64,000 nucleotides of DNA, from assembly GCF_963675165.1 (NCBI RefSeq), contig NC_087390.1, forward strand, positions 1,631,501-1,695,500, read 5' to 3'. The notes under the pieces are model-generated. The model was not told the DNA's origin and did not search any database. It saw only the letters and a list, made by a program, of their open reading frames with translations. This document shows positions 47,260 to 59,812 of this stretch, one piece after another. The translations under genes and the position numbers were made by a program. Source of the DNA: Halichondria panicea (lineage: Eukaryota; Porifera; Demospongiae; Suberitida; Halichondriidae). The first letter of the stretch is position 1, and each line of letters starts with the position of its first letter.

Positions 47260-50200
47260 GTTATCGGAGCTCTCTCCCGCCATGCCCACTCTCAACTCTC
47301 TACAGTTACAAGTCATGAGTAGTGCTTGTTCCCCCTCTTACGTAAGCTAGTCACCATAACCACCCACACAAACATAATGATATTTTTTCTCACGTAGACT
47401 TCGTTCTGGAATTGCATTAATGAGGCCAATCCTACAACCACACCCACGATATCGCCATGTATGTTGCACCACTAGACAGTTCCGTATTGGAGATATACAC
47501 ATACGTAGTTACAGAAGCAGATAATAATATTATATAAGATGGTTAATGTACGTACGTGTGACGTCTTTTATTACAGACTACGCGTGCTGTGCGGCATCTG
47601 AGACGAACGAATGCACCCAAGCTTGTCAGGAGGTACATAGCTAAGAATAAATCGTGATTTACTGGTTTCAGAATGCTTTTATACATGTATCACAGAATTT
47701 TTCCAGCAATCAAGATGTGAGTGTATCCACTGGGAATATCCTTAACGTGTGCGGCGGAGATGGTGGTTTAGGAGTAAGTTATTCTCACCAATAGCTACAT
47801 GTACGTATATGTAGCAATTTATGTTATGTTACGTGAACATGCATACACTAAAAACAAGTGTTTATTCTCTTACAGCCTGTGCTCCTGTGCCTCCTCGACA
47901 TTAGTAAGCAACAACAAATATACAAGTATAGTGTATCATGTCAAGTCTCATGGTGTCATATACGTATAATATTATATGTAAATCTGTACTGGTATATAGG
48001 AACCCAGAAACGTACTCATTGATGCATTAATGTTCATTCACATGCAATTACCTTACGCCCCCCCCTCCCCCAGCTGAAGCCCCGCCCACTCCAGACCCTA
48101 GCATCATACCCGATCAGCCACCATGTAAGCAGATACTTCAAACCTGAATTTGTATATAAGTTGCCTTTTCTCAGTCGTATGCTCGTGGTGATAACGGAAT
48201 AGAATAGTGCACCAAGGCAATAATGTAATGCCATTCCCTATATACAGATGCTGACTGGGCTCGTGTACAGTGTTGCTACAAGGCTGTTGCCGATGAGTGT
48301 CGTGCCAGCTGTCTAGATGTACGTTGCCTTACCTTGCCCCCACAGGCAGCATTAAAGGCCCCCATAGGCTAGGCAACCATCAGTTGTATGTATCTAAATT
48401 GTACGTTGATTGTTTTGGAGATAAGATCAAAAGACTTCCATGGAGATTAAAACAAGAGTTAGAAGTGTACAGTATAAGAGGAGGTCTATACCTTTCCCAT
48501 TCTGGTATCCCATCACCCGAGATTTGACTTTTATCTTTAACCATTGCAATGTGTAGCAGCATGCAAATATACGTATCTGCACACCCTCATACCTCTACCT
48601 CACACATCCCTCACTCGATCCTCACACACCCCTCACAGCTCTACTCTGGTCTTATCTCATCTTCCTCCTGGTACATCTTCCAACTGGACTGCATCCATAG
48701 ACCCAGCGAGGTGAGGCAACAGTCCGGCCATAATGGCTAGGAACAGACTAATACATACATGCATGTGTTTAAGAGTTAAATTTGCCTTCAGTGTTAATGT
48801 TTATTCTGTCAGTGCATGTGATGAATTACAAAACTAAGCAGTTATTAATGGTGACCACATCATTACAACTCTGTTGTCTTCTCTCCCTACAGCATGTTCT
48901 CTTGACCTGCCTATCAGATGGTGAGTTTTTTTGTACACTAAATAATATAGTGACAATAATTAATATTATTTCTATACACATACCTAGATCTGTCTCAAGT
49001 GTTGGCTATAATTATTTCAATCCTGAAACTATGTAGTAATTTAATAGCCTATAATTATTAGTGAGTAGGTTAGTACAGACAGAGGAGGTACGACATGAGT
49101 ACCTCGATTTAGCCAATATGTTTAAGCGTGCCCCCCCCCCCCCCCCACACACACACAGTGAGCTCTCCCTGCAAGTTGGGCTGCTCTGGGCTCCAGTTCT
49201 GCAGCAGTCTAAACAACAGGTGAGTAATCCAGCATACAATTGAATATATTAGCACTTTGGGGCAATTATGATCGAACCGTTGTCAGAGGATTTTTTATAT
49301 GTAGAAATGTATTTTTCTCTGTAAATCGACCAGCAGGTGGCGTTGTTTCTTCCTACTAGCCCGTACCATAGTCTTTAGCAACCATATCTGTATCACATGC
49401 AAGTCACATGACCTCTTCTGTAGGCCCACCATGTCGTTCCGTCACTGCACAGCATCAGCCGACCGTATGGCCAAGACCAGCTACCAGTCGTGGGTGGCAA
49501 GCGGGGTAATCCCCCACCCACTCATTTCCCTGTTCGTTAGTAACCTGGACACCTGTCTCGCTGACATGTGGAAGGTATGGGATTGTTAGATGTTAGTCTA
49601 TGATACGATCACTTACTCTAAAAAGTGACCTCCATATTATTTGCGTTTTAAAGAATGGTTTGATGAATTCTAGTCTCAGTATAATTATAGATTAGGTCCA
49701 GTCCTACATAGACTATAATGTAGCTATAACCTATTATGAGATCAGTTATGGTGGTGGTATAATTATTTCAGAGTTATTGAGACAAGCTTATGAGGGTTGT
49801 ACGTACGTACATTACAGTGGTGATATCTGCGTGCGTGTGTTTACTGTACACGTGACTTAGTTATTGTGTATATGCACTATACACTCCCTTGTGCAACAAT
49901 AGTCTTACAGCAGTTCTTTTGGGCCAATTTGTTGCCTGTCACAACAAGTCTCTTTTTGAATAGACAATAATGTACGTAGCTTTAAAATAATTCATGAGTT
50001 CATCGATACTGCATCATACATAACCATTCGACATTAATTTTGGAGAAGTGTCCCTTATTAGAGGTTCCTCTATTAAATTTTCTTCCTACTAGTCCGTATG
50101 TACATGTACCATCATAATTATAACGTGACGTGTATTGTTCACTGCAGGCGGTGGCTTGTATCACTCATGTGCAACCCTGTCACGCTTCAACTCACGCCAC

Positions 50201-53200
50201 TCAGATATGCAGGTGACCTACGTGCAGTGTATGGTGGACTGTGTTGTATGCACACATGTGTTACTATTATGGTTGCAGAAGTACATACCACTGTATTCTG
50301 TACTAGCTTGGGTTGTCCGTCGGAAGCCTATTGAACAAATAATTGTATTTTTTGTGTTGAAACTATAATTATAGTCAACAAATTACTGCATGTTCTTTTT
50401 ATGTAGAAAGTATAATTATCTCAACCCCCCAACAATAATAGCTTTTGATGTGGTTCAACATTAACAAAACTGCTAGCATGATAATTATTTTAGTATACAT
50501 ACATGTAATCTCTAAATTGCACACGTGCAGGGATGACTGCCTGAAGCTGCTCTCACGTTGCAGTGACTCTGATGTGACCCCTGAGGCCGTGTGTGACATC
50601 ATAGCACCTGCTAGCACACAGGAGTACTGCATCTCACTCAAGCATCTCCTAGGTGAGCTCATTCCTCCATCAGTTCACTCTCCATCAATTTTTCCAATTC
50701 TAAAAAGACTTTATATGTAACTTTAACACTATTGACCTCCCTAAAGAGACCACCTCTCTCTATTGAAACCACTGTACAGAAAACACATTTTCATAGCTAA
50801 CAATGGTATGAGATGAATCAGCCAATTACGTTGTGTGATTTTCTCGATCTACAGAGCCCTCTGAATTTAGTTCCAGAGATGTCCAAAGGGTCACGAACCC
50901 GTGCACCCCCAATCCCTGTGCCGAGGGTTATTTCTGCGCCATTAACCATCGTTGTCAGTCGGACACTCAATCTTGCACGCCCTACTCTTGTCAACCCGGC
51001 TGTGTGGTTGGGGACAAGCCTAGCTTTGTCGTTTCCGAGGGGGGTGGTGTCCGTGTTGCCCTGGTAACCAACTCAGAGCGTAGTTGCTACGGTTACTTCA
51101 ATTGTAGCGAGAATAACGCCGAATCAGATGCAACCAAAGTGACGGCGCTTGGTGGTGCAGGAGTGACGACTAGTTACAGTCCGGTGCACCTGTATTGTGA
51201 GCAGGAAATGCACTGTGTCGTGGATGACACCACTTACAGTGAGTATAGTCTGGTTTATAAGCACCCATAATTATAGTTATTATAAGCATGTATCGATAAT
51301 AATAATATTATTAATGATTACGTTGCTATGCACATTTTTTGTATGCTTTCAACTTCACTTCTTTTAATGTCGTTGAATCAAGTTAATGTGTTTTGGTCTT
51401 AATAACTTATTCTCTCTTCTTCTTCTGCAGAACACCAGAGCATATTCAGTGATGACTGTAACATGTGCACCTGCTACCATGGAAGGGTCACATGCACTAA
51501 GAGAAGCTGCACTGTACGCAATGGCCAGCTGCAATGTGAGTACACTGTAAATACTGTAACAATAAAATATAAATAATAGGTGCTAATAATAAATACTGTA
51601 AAAGTGGGACCCCTCTTAACGGCGAATATTATCGTGATATTACCATTTCACCTGGCTGCAGACTCGTCATGTGACTGTCCCATGACCCACCGTCCTGTGT
51701 GCACATTCGATGGTAGGACACTCCCTAACCCTTGCATGGCCAGGTGAGAGAGAGAGAGTTTAGGAGGAGTTGTATACAGCTGAAACAATTCAATATTATC
51801 GCTACTGTACAGTAGTTTGTATTTGTACGTCTTATTTTGCCTGAGGCATACGCAGATCCAATGAGACCATCTCTCGATCTAAGTCCATAATTATTAACTA
51901 CGTGTACTAAATTTGAAATCTAATACACAAACTCATAGTAAACAATGTTTATAAAAGGTGGTTATTATTTTGGTTATTGGTTAGTACTAATCACCACCAC
52001 TGACCATGCACATCCCTGACATTGTGTTGTGTGTGTGCAGGTGCCTGGGCTACAACGAGACACATTATAGAGTTGGTGACTGTGGCTCTATTTCCCCGTG
52101 TGGGGGTGCTGCCCAGAGTGTGTGTGGTGTGGGGAGTGGGGACAAGTGCCTGCCCAACAGACACGTGTGCATATCACCAGGTCTGGAGATGGCTGCCGAC
52201 TGTACCCAGTACACATGTGGTGAGTGAGTGGGTGGGTGTGAGGGTGTGAGGGTGTGCTGCATGTGCTGCGTGAGTACGTACATTGTATATACATGTACAT
52301 GTAGGACCATGCAAATACACACGGTGACATCTATACGACCTTTGTTCACACAATAATTATACAAACACACAAATAATATTAAGTTTTGTCCCTTCACCCA
52401 ACGGCATAATAGCAACGTTCCCTTCGATCAGTATAATAATAAGTATAGCTATTATCTTCCTTATATTTTGTTGCCAGTGTAAAATCCCACAACAGCAATC
52501 TCTCAATTATGTTATCGTATGTTGCTCTTCTCCTACAGTGTCATCTGAAGGTTGCAACAGTTTGGAGCCGGTGTGTGACTCTGACAATATTCAACACACG
52601 AGTCTGTGCACCTTTGTCACAACACAGAGCGAGGTCAACTACTTCGGATACTGCCAGGTAGCCATAGATACTGTAGTCTTCTTATCTGGGATATAGTTTT
52701 TATCACTTTGTAATGTTTGCAGTTTCCCAAATAATTATGCCAAAGGGCTTGTTAATAAGCTACCTACAGTGTAAATACGTAGCCAGTTGTTGGGGCCCGA
52801 CTTGCATAAGCTATACAATAATTATAAATATGCTAAAGCTAGGGCTGTAAATTGTTTTTAGGTGGTGTATGTACAATGTGATTAATCTCAACTTTGACCC
52901 CTGACCAGGACGAGTGTTCCTATGACAACACAGAGTCTGTGTGCGGTGTGAACGGGGAGACGTACGACAGTCATTGCCATGCCGAGAATGCATACGTTGC
53001 TGTTGACTACAGCGGACGTTGTGAGGATATTCCCGGCACCAACGTTCTTCAAACAAACATTCGTGGGAATTGTGCTGCTGTAGTTTGTCCTCAGTTGCCT
53101 CCTGATTGCGTGGGCGTATTGTCACATGACTCGTGCTGTCCACAGTGTGGTAGTCACTTGACCATATTGTCAGACAAGGAACTTTTGAGGAGAAATATTA

Positions 53201-54087
53201 ACGCTTTAGGGAGAGAGTTTCTTTCGTCAGCTGACATGCTTCGGAAACTGAGATACCAGATCAGCTCGGTACGTATAATAATAAATTATTACGGTTGTGG
53301 GGTTGAGGATATGAAGTGACCGGGTACAACTCTTTGTAGTCAATATTTGGAGGGGGGGAGAGGCTAGCTGAAAAGGTTCAGTTTTATATTCTTTTGAGTG
53401 TAAAGCATTAAATTGTAGCCAAGCTATAAGAGCTATGACTTGTTTACATTATCTGGTGTCTGTTTTTATGGTTTTGCTGCCAATTTTCTTCCTCACAGCT
53501 CGAGTGTGAATTGTTTGGACATGTTTCCTATGACGACTCTGTGTCCGTGTGGGTGCTGCCTACCCAGAGCTTACCTGACAACCTAATGGTGTGTGTGTGT
53601 GTGGGTGTGGGTGTGTTGTCAGAACTGTGTTCCTTTGTATATTAGCTAGTGCATTAATTGTATATTACAGTACGTACGTAGTTCCAGAGAGATATGTATA
53701 CTGTCATAGCTATAGGAACTCATTGTGACTGTCAGTATATACAGTATTGAGAGACCACCTCTCCATGTATAAAATACTGATAAGTTACTCGCGGCTATAA
53801 ATCGTGGGGTGCAATATCTTCATTCTATCCTCTGTATGCAGGTAATGGCTTGCAACGCTGAAGCAGTGAAATTGGCCACCTTCATAAACAACCAGACCCC
53901 CATGCTCGCGTCAGACCCGATACTCTCTCATCTAATAGCAGCTGAGGTTGTCACAACCGACTTCCTCAGCAGCTCTGTTCAAACCACACTCCCTAGTAAA
54001 GTCTCCAGCACGCTCCCTGCTAATGGTGCTGTGACTCTGATTCCATCTGTCATTGTAACAACACTACTTCTTCTGCTTACATTTTGA
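44976..54087 (+). CDS. RECK: RECK homologue (cysteine-rich protein with Kazal motifs, GPI-anchored)
   Basis: Twenty-two exons: 44976-45075, 45503-45564, 47398-47458, 47577-47632, 47696-47773, 47876-47903, 48074-48124, 48248-48318, 48639-48710, 48893-48920, 49159-49219, 49424-49574, 50148-50212, 50531-50652, 50855-51238, 51431-51535, 51662-51743, 52041-52219, 52539-52657, 52909-53268, 53499-53588, 53842-54087, together 2571 nt and 856 residues with every phase consistent. Signal peptide (LLVVAALMSAAAA), N-terminal CC-type Cys-knot repeats (LCCGKISSDSVCNDTC, QCCYKAVADECRASC), PCKLGCSGLQFC, TNPCTPNPCAEGYFC, Kazal-like modules (CDCPMTHRPVC, CSYDNTESVCGVNGETYD), CPQCG, and a hydrophobic C-tail IPSVIVTTLLLLLTF fitting a GPI signal. 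RECK restrains matrix metalloproteinases and acts in Wnt7 signalling in vertebrates (family knowledge). It is about 115 residues shorter than human RECK, mostly in the N-terminal Cys-knots, so one or two exons may be missed in the 1.8-kb intron 2. Confidence 0.9.
47217..47256. repeat. CA microsatellite in RECK intron 2
   Basis: Uninterrupted CA repeats preceded by interrupted CA-rich sequence from about 47127. The rest of intron 2 (45565-47397) shows no recognised exon. Confidence 0.95.
49079..49115 (+). mobile_element. Partial element end related to the 40323-40469 MITE
   Basis: AGAGGAGGTACGACATGAGT followed by ACCTCGATTTA equals the terminus of the TATDN1-intron MITE. The mirror end is missing. 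A C/CA run and the acceptor of RECK exon 11 follow directly. Confidence 0.7.
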
Positions 54088-54539
54088 CACACAGTCACGT
54101 TGAACACAGAATTCAAACAGCTATAAATAACAAATTTTTGATTGCAGTTCATCAGCACTGGTTGCATCACAACACTTAGTAGCTGCAACACGTTTAACTT
54201 TACGTTTATGTATAATTATTATTTCTCAAGCAAATGTTATTGCGTACATGATTTTTTGCTGCTATCATTTCACATTTTCAAGTATGATGCACCATACTAT
54301 AAAGTCATCATTATTCGTATTGGTACGTATACAGCTGGCTGTAATTTTTTCATCACTCTTCTTATAAAATTATGTGTAGCAATCAGAGATTTTAAGAGGT
54401 GAAAAATTAGTGTATTATTATGTCGACTCTTTTCCAAATTAGGATTATTCAATTTCAAGCCGCGGGTTACAATTATTATTGAGAATGTATAGTTAACGAT
54501 CTTTACCTAAGTAAAAGAGGTGTTACGTGTGCAGCAAAC

Positions 54540-55590
54540 ATGGCTGTAAGATGTGAGATGAGTTTGGATGCTATTTTGGCCAGTCGTATTCTCAATAGAG
54601 ACAGACTGGACAAGCCTTGCAGTCCAGAGTGTCTAAAAAAGATGGCTTTAAAGCTCACCCGTTGGAAAATCCTCTCTCCTAGCCTGGGGCTCACTTCTGA
54701 AGAAGAACACAAAATTCTAAAATCTCATCAAAAGAATTCTCAAAGAAGAGTTGGCATGCTGAATTTGTGGCAAGAGAAATTTGGAGATCAGGCGACTTAC
54801 TTAAAACTAGCGACCGGGTTTGAGGGGGCCAAGATGACAGATATGATCATCAGTCTATTGGACTGGTTGAAGGAGGCCGAGAGTCCATCGACAGGGAGAC
54901 GAGTGACTAGGGTCCCCAAACTAGGTACGTTGTATGAGAGGCTGATTACCCATGGTTCTGTTGTGATATATACCAATCTGCTCTCTCTGGCTGTAAGTGT
55001 TTAATAGAGAATTTGAAACAAATGTAATAAAAACTGTACTGTAAATAAGTTGGTACATTTTGAGGGCATTTAGAGCTACTTCTTTGCTTTGTTGTGTTGT
55101 AACTCTTTACTAAACTTCGGTCAATTCTTCAGATGTAGCAATAATTGTGCCCCCTCAGGTCCTCCCTCCCACACACACACACACACACACAACCTATGCG
55201 CTAATCTCTGCTCCCCCCCTCCCTCCCCCCACACACACACAATCAGACGACATGCCTAAACCACAGCAGCTGATACGTGTGGTCGGGAAAAGTGGAAAAG
55301 AGATTGTCATTCGAGACCAAATCATGTTTGATTGGGAGATTCTCTACATGCAGCTGAACCCTGACGAACCCTCGGAGGAAACTGATGCTAAAGTGAATGA
55401 AATTCGTACAAGCTCTCGACGACAAGACGATGAGGCTTGTCGCGAGGTGCTACTCATGTGGTTGTCAGGGGTAACCAGTAGAATGCCCATCACCTGGGCA
55501 ACGCTGATTGGACTGTTGCGAGACATCAAACAAGAAGAATTGGCCGAAGAATTGACAGAAGAATTAGACTCTGAACTGAACAGCACATAG
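54540..55590 (+). CDS. Double death-domain protein
   Basis: Two exons, 54540-54924 and 55247-55590, in phase (729 nt, 242 residues). The first death domain runs about residues 20-105 with the helix pattern LKLTRWKILSPSLGLTSEEE and ATGFEGAKMTDMIISLLDWL. The second runs about 145-238, including EACREVLLMWLSGVTSR, WATLIGLLRDIKQEELAEEL. No other domain, signal peptide or membrane segment is seen, so it is probably a cytosolic adaptor that binds death-domain partners such as those of the ROCO array (inference). The ATG at 54540 is preceded by an AG-like context, so a 5' exon is possible. It starts 452 bp after RECK ends and converges with the pseudokinase gene. Confidence 0.75.
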
Positions 55591-55922
55591 ATACTGAATT
55601 ACAGATTATTCATTGATGCATGCATGCACATGCACACACAAATTGCAATTAATTTGCAATTCATTAGCACTTGTATGACTACTATTTTTATTGCATGCAC
55701 CATGCACACCACTCAGCTTTTTGAACAATTAATGTCATCAACACCAGCAGAACATACCGAAAGTGCATGCAGTCACAGCCATAACATGATATGTATAGTC
55801 ATACAACATTAATTTTAGTATCGACACACACATGCACACACACACCACACACAATCAGTCATTCTCAAAACACAACACAAACGGAAAGACTAAACACTAA
55901 ACGGGAATAAAAGGCTTCTTTG

Positions 55923-58900
55923 CTAGTTCATCTGGTCTTGGAAGAAAAGACAAGCATTGAAAACCAGGCTAGGGTTGGCATTAGCAATAGTTAAATACAT
56001 ACACAGAAGTTTAGCATGTGAGTCTGAATAATCTTTTGAAATATCCTTCAAAGATGGTCTCAAAAAGAATTCCAATGTTTCGGCGAGCAACCAAACTTTG
56101 CATTCTTTCAGCGAATTGATTTGTGCTGGGTTTGGTCCAAACAGAAGAACTAGGCAGCCCAGGGCACCCGGTAAAGCCGTCAGTCTAGCAGCCGCATCAT
56201 AAGCTAACAGCATCTTTAGTAAGTGATTTAAAAGTGGAGAAAGACCATTTAAAATCGGAATTTGATTGTACGAATAGCAACTTCTTCCTAGCTCGCGTAC
56301 AAACTTGTGACTCGGACCCAGAACAAGCTCATACACCATTTGAGCAACTGCGTACGAATCGCTGGTTTCAAACAGAGCCGGCATATCGTCAATCAGCAGA
56401 GAGCTTTCATAGTCAGTGAGTAGGGCCTCCGTCACTTCAGGTGCGACTACGTGGTGTGATCCACCACGACCTACATCAGTGCTCAGTTTTTGCTGGAGTT
56501 TTATGATTTCATCAGTCGAAATATTGTCCAAAGAAATGGCATTGCCAAAGTTAGAGATTACTACTGTATCGTGATCTTCACAATCGACAAAGATGTTGTC
56601 CGGATGAATAGAGTTATGTGCTATTTTGTGGTGGTTCAAGTGAGCAGTTGCTAATAAAAGCTGAGACAAAATTGAAAGAATTTTAGTCTCTGAAATGGCA
56701 CAAGTTGAGGTGGGCTTTAGATCTTCGAAATATCGCCCTAGTGTTATACATGGCATTGAGAGTACAATAAAATCGGCCACTTTTCTGGTCACATAGAGTT
56801 TGTCTGCATTATCAAGACAGGCTTGTCGTGCGAATCTGTCGTACTGGTTTGAGACGTCAGCTTTGAAGTGATTCATCAGCTGAGCAATGCATGGGTGCGG
56901 TGAGTCAGATAGCTGGTGCAGAATGTCGATTTCGCTGATGTGGTCTGTGCTCATGTCAGTGTCCAGCAGTTGTTCTGGGTCAAGGCTGTGGTACAAGTTG
57001 CTCTCCAGGGGGTCTCGAAGATTAAACACACGAACGACCACCTGCATAGCATTAGACAGATATAATTATTATACAGGGGTACATAGTTAATGCATGCATG
57101 CACGAGAGTGCACAGGAAGTCAATATTTACATGTATAGTAAACATTGCATAAGGCAAACCAGTGGGTGGCTGTATAACACCAATATTGTATATGAGAAAA
57201 GCAGTTCAATGATGCACAACAGAAGCTTAATGCAGCATACTTCTAGTTTCCCCTTCAGCATACACCAGAGGACAGTGACCTTTCATTCAATGGATAAGGT
57301 TTCAGAGAAGTGGCAGTCAAAGAGAAACTGGTAAATAATGAGCTCAATAATTAAGTCTATAGCATTCAAACGTACAGAGGAAGAAAACTCTTAAAAATGA
57401 GTGCTATTGGAGACATCATTATGTGTACCGTAACAGTACACTTCACACAAGGCACATCTCACACAGCACTACTTACACACCCTCACACAGTACTAACTAC
57501 ACGCCCTCACACAGCACTAACTACACGCCCTCACACAGCACTACTTACACACCCTCACACAACACTACCTACACATCCCCACACAACACTATCTACACAC
57601 ACAGATTAAAGGTGGAAACTCTAAAATCTATACCTGATCGAGTGCATATATAGCTATTGGATACACACAATGACTCATCAACGTATGTACATAGTTTGTT
57701 TGCAAACAGCTAGTATAGCTATAATTATGTATTAATTTCCCTTAACAGGAAAGCTTTGGATGAAACCCTTCTCCGCACCATTCGGGCTGGGATATAATTA
57801 CAGACAAACTTCTATCAACAGATTTTACAGAAGCCTTAACCGGTTACCTTTCAATATTGGGTTGGTTGGTAATAAAATGTGGTAGCTATACTAACAAATG
57901 ATAGGCTAACGCTGTATACAGCATTCCCACACTTGTACAGTGCAGTATTTACTTTAAACAAATTTCCTCGTACTTCATCAAACCAGCTACTTTAGTATGG
58001 GGATTTATCTGCGCTCTTTCAAGTTATAATTTCATCAAAGCAAGAAATTCTTTCAAAGATTCCCGTGTAATTAACACTCTTAAATGGAAACGTAAACAAA
58101 GTTAAATAGCAATAACACCGAGGTGAGCCCCCCTACTAGCGATTGTATTTGTATACAAATATAATCGTTAACAAAACTTTAAAGTGAAACTCGTCAACAA
58201 TGGACATAGAACGTGGTGATGGCCTATCAGTACACACAATCACTCAATGTCAACCAACCTAACTATCCGTACGTGCAGGGATAATTTAACAAAAGTGTGC
58301 TCACTAAATTCTAATTTTACTAATGGGAAAGTACCAAAACAGAATTATTGCTCACCTTGACAACTTGATTATTGCTTGTCTTTGATGTTCCATTTGTCTC
58401 GTGACTAGAGCGTAGGTTGAACAAGACGCTCATATAACCGTCAGTAGGTTCCCCCATTCTCACATCACGAGGATGATCCTCAATATTCAATCCGACCTCC
58501 CTCAGGGCCTCAGCCGGGTGGTCAACAGCTGCCGTTGTAACATACGGGACCTCCAAGTCACGGTTTGGGGGGTGGTTTGATTTCGTGTCTATGGGGGCGG
58601 CAAGTGCTAGTTGTACTAGAGAGTCAAGATGCTCGGGTGTGAGACTAACTGTTTCAGCAACTTCTGCAGATAATTTCTGGGTTAGAGTCGAAGAAAGTTC
58701 CTCTCCATTTTCACAGTGTACTCTCTCCAGTGCATTAGTTACACAGTGTACAAGTGAATTGATCCGTTCCCTCGATGGGGACGGAGTTAATATCTCGACT
58801 GGAGCAGCGGCTTTTGGAATTGTGAGAGTTTTTAATCTCTTTTCTGCAGCACATTTTATTTTGTCCTTGCAAGCAAGAGATTCCGGACAGCTAGTTGTTT

Positions 58901-59689
58901 GATTATACAATGATAATGATGGTGTTACAATACCACAAGAATCCTTCAAAGGTCGGTGAAATCCCATCTGCTTCAATTCAGGTCTTCTGTGGTCGGAGTA
59001 TCCATGAGTGGTTTGACTGATTTTCACAGCAGCAGGTATCTCAACCCCTGGGAAAGTTTTAGAGGCATTCAGCGTACTATTGAATTGACCACTATTCTTT
59101 ACATTGTGTGCGGTGGTGGTTGTAGGCACGCGGTGTTTAGTTGAAGAGACTACGTGGGTGGTATCTGTTGTAGTGAATTTTGATGGCATTGAGTAGTAGT
59201 AGCCACTCTGCGTATTCGTGGGATTTGGGTTTCGAGAATCGCTGCTCATCCAGTTCTTTTGCAGCCCGCCATCTCTGTCTACAGGGCTGGGAGAATTGGC
59301 CGAAGATGGACTTGCAATGGACAGCTGTGAAATGTATGTAGGGCGTAAGGAATCGCTGCATCCACTGTCGACCAGTGGTGAAATAGAAGGAGCTGTAGTA
59401 CGAACATACGATGAGTACGAATCTCCGTTAGTGAGACAGGGAGATTTCGATGGCGATGACGTTGTTGTAATTGTGTTAGTTCTTGAAGGAGGTCGAAGTT
59501 CAACACTTTGTTCAAAATCGCTGAAAAGAACAGAGGTAGGTCTTGAGCTGGGACGCACGGTTGAAATGAGCCTCTGTACAGAACTTGTGGGAGAGCTGAG
59601 TGAGTGTCTTCTCTGCAGTGAGGAGTGGGAGGGACGTGTCACAAGGTTCGGGGTGAGGGTGGTTGGTGCACTGGTGGTGGTGACTGGAC
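55923..59689 (-). CDS. PEAK1/PRAG1-like pseudokinase, 5' end not found
   Basis: Two minus-strand exons join in phase 0: 58356-59689 and 55923-57041. The first encodes a Ser/Thr/Pro-rich disordered stretch, a predicted helical segment (NSLVHCVTNALERVHCENGE) and the start of the kinase N-lobe (YMSVLFNL). The second carries the rest of the fold: AHNSIHPDNIFV at the catalytic loop (HRD changed to HNS), ISNFGNA where DFG is expected, and an APE-like VAPEVTE. No conventional VAIK lysine is obvious (VVVRVF), so activity is unlikely. The C-terminal WLLAETLEFFLRPSL and LLCMYLTIANANPSLVF resemble the helical SHED region of PEAK1/PRAG1, scaffolds in tyrosine-kinase and Shc/Grb2 signalling (family knowledge). 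Tyrosines in SGYYYSMPS and DGYMSV are possible phosphosites. The first exon's acceptor follows a CA microsatellite. Exons upstream are unrecognised. SCYL-type pseudokinases are the alternative. Confidence 0.65.
57446..57604. repeat. 24-bp minisatellite, about six units
   Basis: Units of the form CTCACACAGCACTAACTACA plus CGCC or CACC, in the large intron of the pseudokinase gene. The open frame through it is a product of the repeat length being a multiple of three. The remainder of the intron (57042-58355) shows nothing recognisable. Confidence 0.9.
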
Positions 59690-59694
59690 CTACA

Positions 59695-59696
<2 letters not shown>

Positions 59697-59761
<65 letters not shown>

Positions 59762-59812
59762 TGGGTGGGTGGGTGTGTGTGTGTGTGGGTGTGTGTGCAT
59801 GTGTGTGTGATC
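59697..59812. repeat. GT microsatellite with GGGTG interruptions
   Basis: Long GT run on the plus strand. On the gene strand it is a CA run ending in the acceptor of the pseudokinase 1.3-kb exon. Confidence 0.95.

Noticed and set aside
57397-57653. Repetitive THPHTALLT-type open frames
   Set aside because: Product of a 24-bp minisatellite whose unit is a multiple of three. No gene context.
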